The notes beneath the pieces are model-generated. The model searched no databases. It was not told where the DNA came from and saw nothing but the letters and a program-made list of their open reading frames with translations. From A07HB70 sp964512675 (GTDB lineage: Archaea; Halobacteriota; Halobacteria; Halobacteriales; Haloferacaceae), in NCBI GenBank assembly GCA_964512675.1, contig CAZEJR010000003.1, positions 1 to 64,000 of the forward strand: a stretch of 64,000 bases of DNA. Reading direction: 5' to 3'. The translations under genes were made by a program, and so were the position numbers. The stretch's first letter is position 1. Each line of letters starts with the position of its first letter. This document shows positions 16,404-24,622 of this stretch, piece after piece.

Positions 16404-16874
16404 TCAAGTAGTGCCAGCCGAGCCCGTTACCGATTAATGACCGAGGACCTCCGCGAGCAGATACTCGACCACCTCGACGTCCCGGCCCGTCACCACCCCG
16501 TCTCCGGCGACGAGCCGTCCAGACCACGGGGCACCATCTCGACCGGCGCCCGGGGACCGAACCTGTCGGTGACGCTCAAGACGTCGCCCCTATCCAGCGT
16601 CGCCGTCGCCTCGACTACCTCGTACCTGTCCGTCCTCGTCCCGACAGACAGTCACGTTCGTAGCCGCAAGTCTCTTTTTCGACACGAAATTTCGGACGAA
16701 AAAGAGACGTTCGTTCGCTGCGTTCGGCCACGTGGCAACGAGTGTCTGCTCTCTGTGTCTCGTACACCCTCCGGAGTCCGTGCGTGGCGGTCAGGACGGC
16801 TACGCGTGTCGTGGCGTCGCCAAGTGACCCAACAGGCGGGAGGGTTAATCCTCGGCGGCCCCGACGTTCTCGAC
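16404..16874. other. Short gene start and non-coding sequence
   Basis: At 16437 an ATG opens MTEDLREQILDHLDVPARHH, which resembles the start of a helical domain but degenerates within about 35 residues; probably a truncated gene. The remainder up to 16874 shows no coding pattern except the promoter of the next gene (TTAAT at 16846-16850). Confidence 0.35.
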
Positions 16875-17366
16875 GTGTTCTTTCCCACGCACCTGCTCGT
16901 CGGGGTCCTGATCGGGAGAGGCAGGTTCCCGACGGTGTGGGTCGTTTTCGGTGCCGCGCTGCCAGACGTCGTCGACAAGCCGCTGGCGATGGCCGGGGTC
17001 GTCCAGACCTACCACACCGTCGTCCACTCGGCGCTGTTCGGGGCCGTGTTCGCCGTCGCACTGGTCCTCGCGTGGTCGACAGAGCGGGGACCGAGCGTCG
17101 GCGTGGTCGTGGCGACCCTGGTCGGCTGGGGCAGTCACCTCGGGGCCGACGCGCTACACATCACGCTCAACGGGCGCCCGGAGAACACCGTCTTTCTGAT
17201 CTGGCCGGTGGTCGAGACGTGGGACTCGATCGACGCCGGTCCGGGGCCGTTCATCCTGCAGTACGCCGGAACCACGTCGTTCTACCTCGAGGTCGTCATC
17301 TGGGCGTGTGCCGGCTACCTCTTGCTCCGCGACGGACCGGCGGGGAGCGTGCTGGACCGGTCCTGA
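16875..17366 (+). CDS. Membrane-bound metal-dependent hydrolase-like protein (YdjM/DUF457 type)
   Basis: 163 residues from GTG at 16875, with TTAAT 25-30 nt before it (leaderless). Seen: FFPTHLLVGVL with His at the start, AALPDVVDKPL, TYHTVVHSAL and WGSHLGADALH, the His/Asp set spread over four to five transmembrane helices that defines the LexA-regulated YdjM-like family. Activity in this family is not established biochemically. It converges with the arylsulfotransferase-like gene. Confidence 0.7.
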   Translation: MFFPTHLLVGVLIGRGRFPTVWVVFGAALPDVVDKPLAMAGVVQTYHTVVHSALFGAVFAVALVLAWSTERGPSVGVVVATLVGWGSHLGADALHITLNGRPENTVFLIWPVVETWDSIDAGPGPFILQYAGTTSFYLEVVIWACAGYLLLRDGPAGSVLDRS

Positions 17367-17391
17367 GCAGCCAGCCGAGAGCAGGTGGTGT

Positions 17392-18687
17392 TCACCGACG
17401 CTCGCGCAGCCGCGCCCCCAGCGTCGACGGAGTGACACCGCGGACAGACAGCTCGTACCCCGCCAGCGACAGAAGCGAGACGAGGCTCAGGGCCGCTGCC
17501 GCGAACTCGGGGAGCCGCATCCAGCTGGGCGTGACCAGGACGATGCCGTTGACGACGCGAGGCCCGAACGTCGCCGTCGCGGCGGCTCTCGCCCGCTCCC
17601 CCGGGGTCTCCGGGTCGGCGGTCCGCGACACCAGGCCGGCGGCGGCGGCAGCCGTCCCGTTCTCGCTCTCGTCGGGTGTCGACAGGCGTTCGGCCTCGTA
17701 CGCCTCGATCGGGGTCGACACCGACCAGTGTACGCCGCCGCGCTCGTCGACCTCGACGACCCGGTTGCCGTTCGTGTCCGTGACGAGCGTGTGCCCGTTT
17801 GGAAGTCGGTCGGCGTCACGGGGCCACTGGAGTCGTGTGTCCTGCCAGACCCACGACTCGGTCCACTGCCCGTCCTCGAACTGGTACTCGACGACCCGGT
17901 CGTTGTTCGAGTCCGCGACGACGATGGCCGGGCCGCCGTGTGCTTCGGGGATGTAGTCCGGATTGTGCTGCTCGTCCAGTATCGAGTGGGCGTCGTCCCG
18001 GCCGAGAGACAGCGTCTGGTTCACCTCTCCGGAGGTGCGGTCGATGAAGAGCACGGTGTCCTGGTTGCGCAGGCTCGCCGTCACGTACTGTCCGTCGCGG
18101 ACTATCTCGACGTCGTTCAGGTGTGTCCAGTCGTCGCCGAACGAACCGCCGGAGGACGGCTGCAGGTCGGTGTGCGCGCTCCACGCCCAGACCGTAATGT
18201 CCCTGGAGACGTCGACGACCCGCACCTCGTTCTGCGCGATGTCGGCGATCACGTAGTGCGTCCGGTTGATCCGGTCGACGTCGTGCCACTCGACGTCTCG
18301 GCGTCCCGGCGTGACCTCGCGGTACAGCGTCGAGCGCGAGCCGGTCGAGACGTTGAGCCGCTCGATACGCTGTACCACACAGGCCGAGCACTCGACGCCG
18401 CTCGGGTCGTGTGTGACCGTCGAGACGACGACGGAGCTGGACGTGCCACGAATCGGGTCGACGTCCCAGTACTCGTCCCGGCGGGTCTCGTGGTACCCGA
18501 CGACGCCTCGCTCGTCGACGACGACGAACTCCGTCCCGGTGACGACGGTCCGACCGGGCGCGGGGTCGGCGACATTCTCGCCCGTTGAGTAGGCCGGGCC
18601 GCCCCCTCCGACCACCGGGTTCGTGCCGACGACAAGCACCAGCGGGAGGACAACGAGTCCCACCAACACGAGCCGAGTCGTGCGCAT
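17392..18687 (-). CDS. Arylsulfotransferase (ASST)-like secreted/membrane protein
   Basis: 431 residues. An N-terminal hydrophobic segment (residues 5-22), a large extracellular beta-propeller-like domain with repeats such as VEWHDVDRINRTHYVIADI, THLNDVEIVRDG, NPDYIPEAHGGPAIVVADSN and WPRDADRLPNGHTLVTDTNG, and a C-terminal transmembrane helix near residue 400. This is the arrangement of the haloarchaeal arylsulfotransferase family; the propeller motif NGHTLV(T)D is typical. Substrate unknown; in archaea a sulfotransferase reaction has not been shown for it. Several Cys (SACVVQR) could form a disulfide. Confidence 0.75.
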   Translation of the reverse strand: MRTTRLVLVGLVVLPLVLVVGTNPVVGGGGPAYSTGENVADPAPGRTVVTGTEFVVVDERGVVGYHETRRDEYWDVDPIRGTSSSVVVSTVTHDPSGVECSACVVQRIERLNVSTGSRSTLYREVTPGRRDVEWHDVDRINRTHYVIADIAQNEVRVVDVSRDITVWAWSAHTDLQPSSGGSFGDDWTHLNDVEIVRDGQYVTASLRNQDTVLFIDRTSGEVNQTLSLGRDDAHSILDEQHNPDYIPEAHGGPAIVVADSNNDRVVEYQFEDGQWTESWVWQDTRLQWPRDADRLPNGHTLVTDTNGNRVVEVDERGGVHWSVSTPIEAYEAERLSTPDESENGTAAAAAGLVSRTADPETPGERARAAATATFGPRVVNGIVLVTPSWMRLPEFAAAALSLVSLLSLAGYELSVRGVTPSTLGARLRERR

Positions 18688-18820
18688 ACGTCCGGCTCGA
18701 CTCGCCGTTGCTTGCGTCTGTCGGACTCGCGCTCGCCAGCGCCATATACCGTGAGGCCCCCTGGGTCAAGAGAGCGGAAGAGGCAGTTTAGTGTGACTGC
18801 GACACACGATCGCTCGATAG

Positions 18821-19073
18821 GTGACGGCCCCGAGTCGACGTCGACTTGCGCGAGCAGCCGTCGGCGTACGAGGTCGGCCGCGGCGAGCAGGGCGTGTTCA
18901 ACTGCGAACCGTACAGTAGCGAACTCCTGCCGCTGTGGTCGGTCACGTCGCTGGAGGAGGCAGAGGCGGGTGCCGAGGCGATCCACCGGCAGTTTCGCGA
19001 GTACCGCGACGCCTCACTCGTCACTCGCGCGAAGTGGACGCTGTTCGGGCGCGACGGTGGCGACGAAGATTAG
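18821..19073 (+). pseudogene. DUF4385 relative, frameshifted and truncated
   Basis: Reads VDLREQPSAYEVGRGEQGV, FNCEPYSSELLPLWSVTS and AIHRQFREYRD, clearly related to the complete DUF4385 at 8953, then ends early with AKWTLFGRDGGDED and lacks the C-terminal half. The region matching the start of the intact gene (GTG at 18821, TTTAG 27-35 nt upstream) is out of frame because of small deletions, leaving only TTG at 18846 in frame. Likely a pseudogene, although a short 75-residue product from the TTG is possible. Confidence 0.6.
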
Positions 19074-19295
19074 TCGACCAGTACACGTTGTTCGGGAGTC
19101 CCCCTCCACACACCCCCCTGTGTGTGTCCGACCCCCCAAGACCCGTACGAACACTTGTCGAACTCCAGCCCACCCCCGGTCGTCGTGGTGTGGCCGGCGC
19201 CGCTCAGTGTGCGTCGAATCTGCCGACCGCGTGCGCTCGTCGGACGATGGCCCGCGGTTGTGAGAGGACAGTGCGGTGGCGTCGACGTCGACTGA

Positions 19296-19530
19296 CGACA
19301 GCGGCTACTCGCCGCCGGGTTCGTCGAGCGCGTCGACGCCGAGCGCCCCGCCGTCGAGCAGGCCCTCGCGACGCTCCGGTTCGACGACCAGACCGTGTTC
19401 GAAGGGCCGCGGCTCGACGACGACGCCGGCAGCGAATGGCGGATCGACACCCGCGACGACGACGCCGGCAACCTCACGGACGGGGAGCCGTCGGGCGGCG
19501 TCGGGTGCGACACCTGTCTGACTGACTTAC
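19296..19530 (+). pseudogene. Remnant of an acidic protein
   Basis: After an in-frame TGA at 19293-19295 the frame reads LLAAGFVERVDAERPAVEQA, LATLRFDDQTVFEGPRLDDD and EWRIDTRDDDAGN, which has good coding character, then runs into the promoter and start of the next gene. No start codon and no natural stop; a 5'- and 3'-truncated remnant. The preceding 19074-19290 shows nothing recognisable. Confidence 0.35.
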
Positions 19531-19552
19531 ATAGCGGTGCGGTCCGCACCGC
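19523..19552 (+). promoter_or_regulatory. Promoter with 19-nt palindromic operator for the RHH gene
   Basis: CTTACATA at about 19525-19532 is a TATA-like box 26-33 nt before the ATG at 19558. Between them, 19534-19552, lies GCGGTGCGGTCCGCACCGC, a perfect palindrome around a central T, covering the predicted transcription start of a leaderless message. The gene it precedes encodes an RHH DNA-binding protein, so autorepression is likely (inference). The same palindrome with central A recurs twice inside the gene. Confidence 0.65.
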
Positions 19553-19557
19553 GGGGT

Positions 19558-20097
19558 ATGCCGCCGGAGCGGTTCACCGTCCACCTCGACGACGAGCGCG
19601 CCGAATGGGTCGCCGAACAGGCCGAGCAGCGCGACGCCTCGCGGGCGTGGGTGCTCCGGCAGGCCGTCGACGCTGCTCGCGGCGCCGACAGCGTGTATAC
19701 CGACAGCGGTGCGGACCGCACCGCCGACCGCCTCGACGACCGTCTCGCCCGGATTGAGGCCGCCGTCGCGACCGACGTCGACGGGAGCGGTGCGGACCGC
19801 ACCGCCGACCCGGTCGAGGCGCGGATCGACGACCTAGTCGACGGCGTCGCGAGCGCGTGGGACGACGACGGACGTCTCGACGATCGACGCGCCGCCTGTC
19901 AGGCCGCACTCCGGCACCTGTACCGCGACGGGGAGCTGTCGAAAGCGACCGCGGTCGACACGATCGAACCGGAGCACCCGGTCGACGGACAGCGCCCTGA
20001 AAGCTGGTGGCGGCAGAATGTTCGCGACGCCGTTCGCGAGGTCGCGGACTACTCTCGCGGACACCACACCTACCAGCTCGACGCCGACGAGACGTAG
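19558..20097 (+). CDS. RHH transcriptional regulator carrying two internal operator-like palindromes
   Basis: 179 residues from ATG at 19558. N-terminal RHH-like fold (ERFTVHLDDERAEWVAEQAE, then RAWVLRQAVDAA), a linker with two copies of SGADRTAD, a charged helix RLDDRLARIEAAVA, and a C-terminal domain (RAACQAALRHLYRDGELSKA, WWRQNVRDAVREVADYSRG) that resembles a small helical domain of plasmid regulators. The repeats SGADRTAD are encoded by the palindrome itself at 19706-19724 and 19787-19805, 81 nt (27 codons) apart. The likely role is control of its own element. Leaderless start. Confidence 0.75.
   Translation: MPPERFTVHLDDERAEWVAEQAEQRDASRAWVLRQAVDAARGADSVYTDSGADRTADRLDDRLARIEAAVATDVDGSGADRTADPVEARIDDLVDGVASAWDDDGRLDDRRAACQAALRHLYRDGELSKATAVDTIEPEHPVDGQRPESWWRQNVRDAVREVADYSRGHHTYQLDADET
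19706..19805. repeat. Two intragenic copies of the operator palindrome
   Basis: GCGGTGCGGACCGCACCGC at 19706-19724 and 19787-19805, identical to each other and differing from the promoter copy (19534-19552) only at the central base. The identity extends on both sides (AGCGGTGCGGACCGCACCGC then CGACC), more than amino acid conservation would need. Spacing from the promoter copy is 172 nt and then 81 nt. Confidence 0.8.
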
Positions 20098-20185
20098 CAG
20101 GCGACAGCTGTCGGCGAGGCGACCCATCTTACCACCACCGAACTCGTCGACGGCAGGCGGCGGTGTGCTACACGTCACACAGGTG

Positions 20186-20589
20186 CTACCCGCCCCCCCC
20201 CCAACACGACAAACGCCGCGACGCGGCTGGCGTGGTGCGGAGCGCCGCGTACGCTGTCGGGCGGTCGGTGTCGAGCCGGTCGGCGACCGTCCCGTGCGTG
20301 ACGCTGTCGCTCCGGTCGCTCGGCAGCACCGCCCGGACCTCGCTCGCCGGCTCGCCGACCGGCGCCGGCGATCCGGCGTACCGCCGAGCCCCGCCACCCC
20401 GATCCCGGGCCAGCAGCCAGCCGTCGTCGACCATCGTCGTGAGCACGCCGAGCACCGTCCGCGGCGACGCCTCGACGCGCTCGACCACATCCGCTTTCTT
20501 GAATGTCGGCGGCGAGGCGGGTCGCAAGCCAGCGACAGCGCGGTCGTCCAGACACCGTCGCGACCGGTGTGCTCGTGCGGGCTCCCCAT
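20186..20589 (-). pseudogene. Winged-helix regulator with frameshift and G10 tract
   Basis: From ATG at 20589 one frame gives MGSPHEHTGRDGVWTTALSL; a second frame continues with PPTFKKADVVERVEASPRTV, LGVLTTMVDDGWLLARD and VTHGTVADRLDTDRPTAYAAL, a winged-helix DNA-binding domain. A 1-nt shift near 20525 separates them; an internal ATG at 20527 would still give 113 residues. The C-terminus is set by a run of ten C on the plus strand (20193-20202), so slippage there would swap three alternative ends. An AGGAGGT element lies 25 nt before the ATG. Two GTTACGACG repeats (20633-20641, 20665-20673) upstream may be operators. Either pseudogene or phase-variable regulator. Confidence 0.5.
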
Positions 20590-20665
20590 ACCGTTCGGTC
20601 GGGGCTCGACCTCCTAGAACCTGTCGTCAGATGTTACGACGCATGCTAGTCACCTCTATCAATAG

Positions 20666-22243
20666 TTACGACGACAACAGGAGGATCGAACCTGTCGCTG
20701 GTCGCCGCGGCGGTCGACCACCCCCCGTGACCGGTCTATCCGGGGGGCCGGCCTCGGTTGCGGCGGCGTCGGCGGCTGTCGCGGCGGGGGTCGTCGCGCG
20801 TGTGGTCGACCGTGGCGTGTCACCTCCGCGGTCCGCGTCGTCGAAAACGAAATTCCAGGTATAAGACCTCATGGTGGGTTTTTCGGTTTCGCCCCCGGCG
20901 GTGTCGGCGCCGACGTCGGGGAGTTCGACCTCGGCGAGGCCGGGATCCTCGACGCTGTCGTACTCGTAGGCGCGCCCGCGGCTCCCGGCCTCGCGAACGT
21001 CGACGTACCCGGACTCCCGGAGGTCCGCGAGGACGTTCTGCACCTGTCGGAGGCCGACGTCGCCGAGGCGCTCGGCGCCGACGGCGACGTCGGGAGCGGT
21101 GAACCGGCCGCCGCGGAGCTCGGCGGCGGCCTCGACCACCTGGAGCGTCCCTTGAGAGTGGGCGGACACGAGCGCGCCCTCGGCGTCGACGGGGAGGTCG
21201 GCTCGGAGCGCGGAGGTGTGAGCAAAGACGACGGAGGTGTCGTCGTTCCGCCCGGCGCGGAGGATCCCCTGCATAACGTGGTCCTCGCGCATATACCGGA
21301 GGTAGGCGTTCGCGACGTCGGTCCCGTAGTCGAGGGCGGCGCCGCTCGTGTCGCCACGCCCGGGGCTTTCGCCGGCGACGAGCCCCCATTTTTCGGGCGC
21401 GGTGTCGCCGTAATGCTGGGAGCCGAGCAGCACGGCGACCTGGTGGTCGCCGAGGGCGTCGGAGCCCTTCATACTCTCGTACTCGACGGTCGCCCCGGCG
21501 TGGGGCGCGAGGTCGTCCTCCAGTGCGTGCAAGACCTTCTGCGTCGACATAACAGCCGGCCCTTTGTCGTCGAGGACGTCGGGGCCCTCGCCGGTGTGCT
21601 CCTCGGCGACGGTCTCGACGAGTTCGACGTCCTCCTGGAAGTTCCGGCCGGTCGGGTCACCGTGGTACGGGAGCGGGCTCTCGGCGGTTTGAACGACGGT
21701 AAGGTCGACGGTGTCGCGAAGGAACCGCCGGCGTTCGGCGTCGGTCTCGTGAATATCCCGGCGCTCGGTGTCGCGCCCGATCGCGATCTTCCACAACTCC
21801 GGCTGCCCGGTCGCGTCGAGGCCGAGGACCGGGCATTTGCCCCCGCTCGCGTCGGTGAACGCGGGCGGGTCGACGACGAGCTCGCCGTGGTGGTTCTTGT
21901 CGGCGAGAATCCGGGCGCCATTTCGGCTGAATCGCTTGAACTGACCGCCCTCCCGCTCGGGGTCGAAGGTGAACGTCTCGGAGGAGACCTCCCGGACGTC
22001 GTCGTGGTCGGTGTCGGCGATCGCGCCGGCGAGGTGCGCCCACGCGTCGGGGTGGGCGTACCCGCCGGTCGCGAACAGCGCGAGCTCGCGACAGCCGTCG
22101 CGCCCACCGCGGAGCGCGGTCGTCGCCGCCTCCAGGATCCCGGCGGGACCGTCGCCACCGGTGGCGTCGACAGCGTCCTTCAGGAGCGCCCGGAGGTCGC
22201 CACCGACGGGGAGCGTGGCGACGCGCTCGCGGACCGTCTCCAA
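20666..22243 (-). CDS. Replication/helicase-like protein of plasmid or viral type, N-terminally truncated
   Basis: About 525 residues readable from a TTG at 22243; the frame is open further upstream into a DUF4385 remnant, so the native N-terminus is missing. Seen: GKCPVLGLDATGQPELWKIA, HGDPTGRNFQEDVELVETVA, KGPAVMSTQKVLHALEDDL, VAVLLGSQHYGDTAPEKWGL, GILRAGRNDDTSVVFAHTSA and a C-terminal winged-helix-like part RQVQNVLADLRESGYVDV. The order resembles the C-terminal half of a large superfamily 2-like helicase (the GILRAGR segment looks like motif VI), seen in haloarchaeal plasmids and viruses; I cannot name the family. The Pro/Thr/Arg-rich last 60 residues look like low-complexity tail. Probably a remnant of an integrated replicon. 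Confidence 0.55.
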   Translation of the reverse strand: METVRERVATLPVGGDLRALLKDAVDATGGDGPAGILEAATTALRGGRDGCRELALFATGGYAHPDAWAHLAGAIADTDHDDVREVSSETFTFDPEREGGQFKRFSRNGARILADKNHHGELVVDPPAFTDASGGKCPVLGLDATGQPELWKIAIGRDTERRDIHETDAERRRFLRDTVDLTVVQTAESPLPYHGDPTGRNFQEDVELVETVAEEHTGEGPDVLDDKGPAVMSTQKVLHALEDDLAPHAGATVEYESMKGSDALGDHQVAVLLGSQHYGDTAPEKWGLVAGESPGRGDTSGAALDYGTDVANAYLRYMREDHVMQGILRAGRNDDTSVVFAHTSALRADLPVDAEGALVSAHSQGTLQVVEAAAELRGGRFTAPDVAVGAERLGDVGLRQVQNVLADLRESGYVDVREAGSRGRAYEYDSVEDPGLAEVELPDVGADTAGGETEKPTMRSYTWNFVFDDADRGGDTPRSTTRATTPAATAADAAATEAGPPDRPVTGGGRPPRRPATGSILLLSS

Positions 22244-22264
22244 GAGCCCGGACGCCCCGGTGTC

Positions 22265-22445
22265 GACGGCGTCGAGCCCACGGGGTTCGCGAAACGTCTC
22301 GTGGATCGCCGCTGCTCTCCTCGGCGCTCTAGCGGCTTGACAGACGACAGCGGTAGTAGCTCGCGCTCGTGCGGGTCACGGTCGAACACGCCCGTTCGCC
22401 CCGACCGATCTCGTACGGCTCAAGGAGCTCGCGGACGGCGGTGTC
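22265..22445 (-). pseudogene. DUF4385 remnant fused to the replication-like ORF
   Basis: Three frames in succession on the minus strand match the intact DUF4385 at 8953: AVRELLEPYEIGRGE, then VFDRDPHERELLPLSSVKP in a second frame, then AAIHETFREPRGLDAV in a third. The last frame continues without a stop into the replication-like ORF at 22243. So at least two frameshifts occurred and a deletion joined two unrelated genes. Confidence 0.6.
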
Positions 22446-22594
22446 GTGCCCGGGTCGTCGTCGGATATCGGCGGAACTGTAGATCTCGTCGGTATCGGTA
22501 TCACTCGACGTCGGCTCGCAGGTAACAGTCGTGGCGGCGGTGACGCCCGACACACGTCTCCGCTGTGTGGGCCGGCTGCTCGCGTCATCGCCTG

Positions 22595-22861
22595 TCACCG
22601 GTGTGCTTCGACCCCGACGAGCGGTCGTCCACTTGCGTCGGCGTCGACGGTGACCGTCGTGGTGTCGGCCTCGACCGGGAGTATCGTATCCAGCTTGCGC
22701 CGCTGAAACAGTCCGTCGAGTGCGTCCGTGTCGGCGTCTTCGGCGATCGGCCACCGCTGCTCGGACACGTCCTCGTCGTGCGCCCACGCGGCCGTGTGGA
22801 CGACTGCCGTGCTCAGCCGTTCGCCGTCTGGCTGGCACCGAAACTGACCCGTATCTCCCAC
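22595..22861 (-). CDS. Small HalOD1-domain protein
   Basis: 88 residues from GTG at 22861. Seen: ERLSTAVVHTAAWAHDEDV, PIAEDADTDALDGLFQRRK and TTTVTVDADASGRPLVGVEA, matching the haloarchaeal output domain HalOD1 (S-x-x-V-V-x-x-V/A, then P-[LI]-x-D...DALD-x-LF, then a beta strand with V-x-V). Stand-alone HalOD1 proteins are common in Halobacteria and presumed to be signalling output modules; function unproven. The 22862-23078 stretch behind it is without an evident gene. Confidence 0.6.
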   Translation of the reverse strand: MGDTGQFRCQPDGERLSTAVVHTAAWAHDEDVSEQRWPIAEDADTDALDGLFQRRKLDTILPVEADTTTVTVDADASGRPLVGVEAHR

Positions 22862-23078
22862 GGTCGAACTCCCCGCCAGCGCCGAGAAGCCCGTCTCTGT
22901 CGGTCGTGTACCAGTTCGACACGGGGCACGTGTCACGTCGACACGGCCCGTCTCGGGTGGGCGGCGGTGCCGCTCTGTCGCGGGTGGACACCTGGCCCCG
23001 CCGCGTCCGAGGGCCGCGCTCGCCCGTCCGACGGCGACACCACGCCGACCGCGTTCGCCTGTTCGTCCGCCGCCGGCG

Positions 23079-23969
23079 CTACCCGGAGTAGTCGCTCGGG
23101 ACGTACTGTCCGAACTCCGGGTCGGCGGACAGGGCGAGCGGCCGGTACGCCCGCGCTCCGGCGACACGGAAGTCGTCGACGCGCGACTGCCCGGCGGACG
23201 AGGTCAGGTAGCCGACGAGCGCCATCGCCGAGGCGTACGCGACGTCGTGACGGGCGGGGTTGACCGGGATGACCGCGTACTCGTTGCGGAGGAGTGCCGG
23301 CGGGTCGTCGAGTCCGGTGTCGACGTGACCGACGAGGTCGCCGCCGTCGCGCACGGTCAGGAAGCTCCCCCGGTCGGAGAGAGTGTAGGCCCCGACCCGT
23401 GCCGCGGCGGTCAGCGTGTTGCCCATCCCCTGTCCGGTCTCGCGGTACCACTCGCCAGCGGGGTCGACGCCCGCCTCGCGCCACAGTCGGCGTTCCCGGA
23501 CGTGTGTGCCGGACCGGTCACCTCGGGACAGGAACGGCGCGCGTGCCGCCGCGACTCGTCGGAACGCCTCGACGGGGGCGGCGTCGGCTGCGCCCGCGGG
23601 GTCGTCCGGAGGGCCGACGAGCAGGAAGTCGTTGCTCATGACCGACCGACGGTTGACCCCGTGCCCGCCGCGGAGGAACGCGTCCTCGAGCGGGCGGGCG
23701 TGGACGAGAACGACGTCACAGTCGCCGTCCCGGGCGGTTCGGAGCGACCCCGCCGTGCCGCGAGGCACCGTGTCCACCGTCGGTCCGAACTCCGACTCGA
23801 ACACGGGGACGAGCGCGTCGACGAGACCGCTGTCGTGTACGGTGGTGCCGGCTGCGAGCGTCAGGCGGCGCGAGACGGTGACGTCGCTCGTTCCGGAGCC
23901 CCGCACGCACCCGGCAGCCGAGACGACGCCGGCGAGTCCGAGCGCCTGTACGTAGCGACGGCGCTTCAC
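23079..23969 (-). CDS. tupA: Tungstate/molybdate-type ABC substrate-binding lipoprotein (TupA-like), orphan
   Basis: 296 residues from GTG at 23969. The N-terminus RRRYVQALGLAGVVSAAGC is a Tat lipoprotein signal with lipobox. The mature domain has LAAGTTVHDSGLVDALVPVF, GDCDVVLVHARPLEDAFL, MSNDFLLVGPPDDP, SRGDRSGTHVRE, TGQGMGNTLTAA and LLRNEYAVIPVNPARH, characteristic of TupA-like anion-binding proteins. It should capture oxyanions (tungstate) outside the cell for an ABC importer. The expected permease and ATPase genes (tupB, tupC) are not next to it: downstream lies a HalOD1 gene. A TATA-like ATTTATG lies at about 24008-24014. Confidence 0.8.
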   Translation of the reverse strand: MKRRRYVQALGLAGVVSAAGCVRGSGTSDVTVSRRLTLAAGTTVHDSGLVDALVPVFESEFGPTVDTVPRGTAGSLRTARDGDCDVVLVHARPLEDAFLRGGHGVNRRSVMSNDFLLVGPPDDPAGAADAAPVEAFRRVAAARAPFLSRGDRSGTHVRERRLWREAGVDPAGEWYRETGQGMGNTLTAAARVGAYTLSDRGSFLTVRDGGDLVGHVDTGLDDPPALLRNEYAVIPVNPARHDVAYASAMALVGYLTSSAGQSRVDDFRVAGARAYRPLALSADPEFGQYVPSDYSG

Positions 23970-24210
23970 GCGAGTGTCGGCCTCGTCGGAGTCTGGGGCA
24001 GTTCGAACATAAATTGCGGGACGGACGTGGCGGGTGGTCCGGCTGTCTCGACTCGGCTCGGCTCGACTCGGCGACGCGGGTCTCCCCGTGACCGGCAGGC
24101 GACGGGAGCGCCCTGCCGCCGGGAGGGACCGTCGCGACGAGCGGCGAACAGGACGCCCGCGACCACGAGTACGGGGTGTCTGCAGGTGACACAGAGCGCC
24201 GGCGACGCCG

Positions 24211-24618
24211 GTGGCGGCGGCAGGTGAGGACACGAGCCGCCGCGTGGCGGCGTTCGGGCTCTGTTTTGAAGATTCGAGTGAACATCGAGCAGTCTTTGCC
24301 TGTCCGCGGCGTCGGTCCCGCGTGGAGTACGAAATTGGGCCAGACGAACGGGTGAGCGTGGCTGTCGTGCGCGCGGTGAGCGCGATGGAGGGTCGGAGAC
24401 AGACGGCGCTCCGGCCGATAGCGGAGGTCGTCGACCCGGACGCGCTGGACGACCTGTTCGACACGCGGGCGGACGGCACGGCCCGGACGGGCGGGCGTGT
24501 CACGCTCGTCTACAGCGACTGTCGGGTCACGGTCGAGAGCGGCGAGTACATCCAGCTCGACCGGATCGGGACGCGTCCGGACGACAGGCCCGGGTCCGCC
24601 GTGTCCGACGTTCGCTGA
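24211..24618 (+). CDS. HalOD1-domain protein
   Basis: 135 residues from GTG at 24211; the conserved part begins at VEYEIGPDERVSVAVVRAVS, and a GTG at 24322 is an alternative start that would give about 98 residues. Further motifs: LRPIAEVVDPDALDDLFDTR and VTLVYSDCRVTVESGEYIQL. Same family as the gene at 22595 (-). It converges with the TrmB gene, 4 nt apart. Function presumed regulatory output, unproven. Confidence 0.7.
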   Translation: MAAAGEDTSRRVAAFGLCFEDSSEHRAVFACPRRRSRVEYEIGPDERVSVAVVRAVSAMEGRRQTALRPIAEVVDPDALDDLFDTRADGTARTGGRVTLVYSDCRVTVESGEYIQLDRIGTRPDDRPGSAVSDVR

Positions 24619-24622
24619 TGGG

